Shown here in pieces: positions 4,547 to 6,081 of a DNA stretch of 6,081 nucleotides. The translations under genes and the position numbers were made by a program. Below the pieces are notes generated by a model. It worked only from the letters and a program-made list of their open reading frames with translations, was not told the origin of the DNA and ran no database searches. This DNA is from DATDRQ01 sp035291645 (lineage in GTDB: Bacteria > Chloroflexota > Anaerolineae > Anaerolineales > UBA4823). How positions within the stretch are numbered: position 1 is the first letter of the stretch; each line of letters starts with the position of its first letter. The stretch lies in contig DATDRQ010000362.1 of the NCBI GenBank assembly GCA_035291645.1, positions 1-6,081 of the forward strand, read 5' to 3'.

Positions 4547-6081
4547 ATGCTGAATCGAATCGTTCGCATTTTCGGGGGCGACCCCAATAAACGGCAAATC
4601 GAGAGGTTCACCGAGACGGTAGACCAGATCAACAGCCTCGAACCCGAGTTCGAGGCCTTGAGCGATGAAGCGCTGCGCGCCAAGACCAGTGAATTCCGCG
4701 CCCGGCTGGCGGCTGGCGTCACATTGGACGACCTCCTCCCGGAGACCTTCGCCACGGTGCGCGAGGCCAGCAAGCGCAACCTGGGCCAGCGCCACTATGA
4801 TGTGCAGATGATCGGCGGCATTGCCCTGCACCAGGGCAAGATCGCCGAGATGCGCACCGGCGAGGGCAAGACCCTGGTGGCGACCCTGCCGCTCTATCTG
4901 AACGCCCTGGCCTTGAATCTTGAATGGATCGGGCTGGCGCAGAAGAGGTGGGGGCAGGACCCGTCCACCTGGCGATTCGAGCCACTCGAGGGCAAATCGG
5001 TCGGGCAGGGGGTACACCTGGTGACGGTCAACGACTACCTGGCCCGGCGCGACGCCCGCTGGATGGGCACGATCTACCAGGCGCTCGGGCTGAGCGTCGG
5101 AGTGCTGCAGATGGCCGCCCGCACCGAGAACGGTCGAAAAGCCTTCCTGGTAGATTTCGAGAAGGATTCGCCCCACGAAGACCAGCACCACCTGCGCATG
5201 GTCGACCGCAGCGAGGCTTACGCCGCCGAGATCACCTACGGCACCAACAGTGAGTTCGGCTTCGACTACCTGCGCGATAACATGACGATGAGCCTGGATG
5301 AACGCGTCCAGCGCGGCCACTTCTACGCCATCGTCGACGAAGTCGATAACGTGCTGATCGACGAAGCCCGCACCCCGCTGATCATCTCCGGCCCGTCTCA
5401 CGACGATACCGAGTGGTACGTACGCATGGCCCAGGTCGTCAAGGGCTTGAACCCGGAAGACTACGAGGTCAGCGAACGTGACCGCAACGTAACGCTCAAC
5501 GAGATCGGCGAAACGCACGTCGAGAGCCTGCTGGATATGCCGCTGCGCGATCCCGACCGACCGGAGGACGTCACGCCGGAGCAGGCGCGCCTGCTGGGCT
5601 ACCTGGAACAGGCCTTGCGCGCCCAGTACCTGTTCAAGCGCAACAAGGATTATCTGGTTCAGGCTGGCAAGGTCATCATCATCGACGAGTTTACCGGGCG
5701 GCTGATGCCCGGCAGGCGTTGGTCCGACGGGCTGCACCAGGCAGTGGAGGCCAAGGAGGGAGTGCGCGTCCAGCGTGAGAACGTCACTTACGCCACGATT
5801 ACCATTCAGAACTACTTCCGCATGTACGCCAAGCTGTCCGGGATGACCGGCACGGCGGTCACCGAGGCGGAAGAATTCGACAAGATCTACAAGCTGGACG
5901 TGCTGGCGATCCCGACGAACCTCGAATACCAGGCCTTACGAACGGACACCGAACTGATCGAGGTGGAGGATCGCGACGAGAAGGGCTATAAGTACAGTTA
6001 CTACACCAATAAGGATGACTCCGCGCGCAAGCCGTACTTCTGGCGGCGCAAGGATTACCCGGACGTGGTCTACCGCAGCGA
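4547..6081 (+). CDS. secA: SecA preprotein translocase ATPase, N-terminal 511 codons (cut by the window edge)
   Basis: SecA is the ATPase motor that pushes secretory preproteins through SecYEG at the inner membrane. The visible part holds the SecA N-terminal region (ASKRNLGQRHYDVQMIGG, 74-91), Walker A (MRTGEGKT, 102-109), VTVNDYLARRDA (159-170), YGTNSEFGFDYLRDNM (231-246), Walker B DEVD (264-267) followed by IDEARTPLIISG (271-282), the preprotein-crosslinking region (~283-420, DYLVQAGKVIIIDEFTGR), and KLSGMTGTA (429-437). The residue after DEVD is Asn268, where Ser is usual. Three stretches exceed the common SecA pattern: ~122-152, ~190-217 and ~459-501. The last separates IPTN (455-458) from RKDYPDVVYRS. 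ATG 4547 matches the usual SecA N-terminus, although the ribosome binding site is weak (GAG at 4533-4535). The frame is open to the last base; NBD2, scaffold and C-terminal regions lie outside. Confidence 0.96.
   Translation, partial: MLNRIVRIFGGDPNKRQIERFTETVDQINSLEPEFEALSDEALRAKTSEFRARLAAGVTLDDLLPETFATVREASKRNLGQRHYDVQMIGGIALHQGKIAEMRTGEGKTLVATLPLYLNALALNLEWIGLAQKRWGQDPSTWRFEPLEGKSVGQGVHLVTVNDYLARRDARWMGTIYQALGLSVGVLQMAARTENGRKAFLVDFEKDSPHEDQHHLRMVDRSEAYAAEITYGTNSEFGFDYLRDNMTMSLDERVQRGHFYAIVDEVDNVLIDEARTPLIISGPSHDDTEWYVRMAQVVKGLNPEDYEVSERDRNVTLNEIGETHVESLLDMPLRDPDRPEDVTPEQARLLGYLEQALRAQYLFKRNKDYLVQAGKVIIIDEFTGRLMPGRRWSDGLHQAVEAKEGVRVQRENVTYATITIQNYFRMYAKLSGMTGTAVTEAEEFDKIYKLDVLAIPTNLEYQALRTDTELIEVEDRDEKGYKYSYYTNKDDSARKPYFWRRKDYPDVVYRS

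Noticed and set aside
4505..5737. 410-residue minus-strand frame opposite secA
   Set aside because: Long antisense frames are common opposite GC-rich genes. SecA motifs on the plus strand are unambiguous and no promoter or ribosome binding site was seen for this frame.

Overview
The window is a GC-rich bacterial segment with AT-rich intergenic gaps. It most resembles Chloroflexota (Anaerolineae-like). This placement is inference. It rests on SecA carrying extra segments of the kind I associate with that phylum, a GC-rich REP-like hairpin common in such genomes, extended -10 promoters of the TGnTATAAT type, and a DtxR-type regulator fused to FeoA. No rRNA, tRNA, CRISPR array or transposase gene was seen.

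Positions 1-393 hold no convincing complete gene. They contain a possible 3' tail of an upstream gene, a palindromic REP-like hairpin (54-82), a promoter-like element (P1, 115-143), a potentially structured leader ending in a T8 tract (153-238), and a near-consensus promoter (P2, 308-335). The P2 -10 box sits exactly inside a 7+7 bp inverted repeat that looks like a regulator operator.

Positions 394-3712 form a tightly coupled three-gene ferrous iron (or related divalent metal) uptake operon. Gene 1 encodes a DtxR/MntR-type metalloregulator with an N-terminal membrane helix and two C-terminal FeoA/SH3-like domains. Gene 2 encodes the stand-alone GTPase half of FeoB. Gene 3 encodes the stand-alone membrane-permease half. 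Both junctions are 4-base stop/start overlaps (ATGA, then GTGA), and gene 3 has its own GGAGG ribosome binding site. This suggests a genuinely split FeoB rather than a sequencing error. The likely loop is that the fused protein senses metal, binds the operator over the P2 -10 box, and may also touch the FeoB GTPase through its FeoA domain.

Positions 3709-4317 (minus strand) encode a small P-loop sulfotransferase-like protein. Its stop codon overlaps the feoB stop codon in a tail-to-tail arrangement. It has its own promoter (TTGACA-N17-TATGAT) and a good ribosome binding site. A 229-base divergent gap separates it from secA, which has an extended -10 promoter (TGCTATAAT). secA starts at 4547 and runs off the right edge. 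Its 511 visible codons cover the nucleotide-binding domain 1 and preprotein-crosslinking regions, with several lineage-type insertions.
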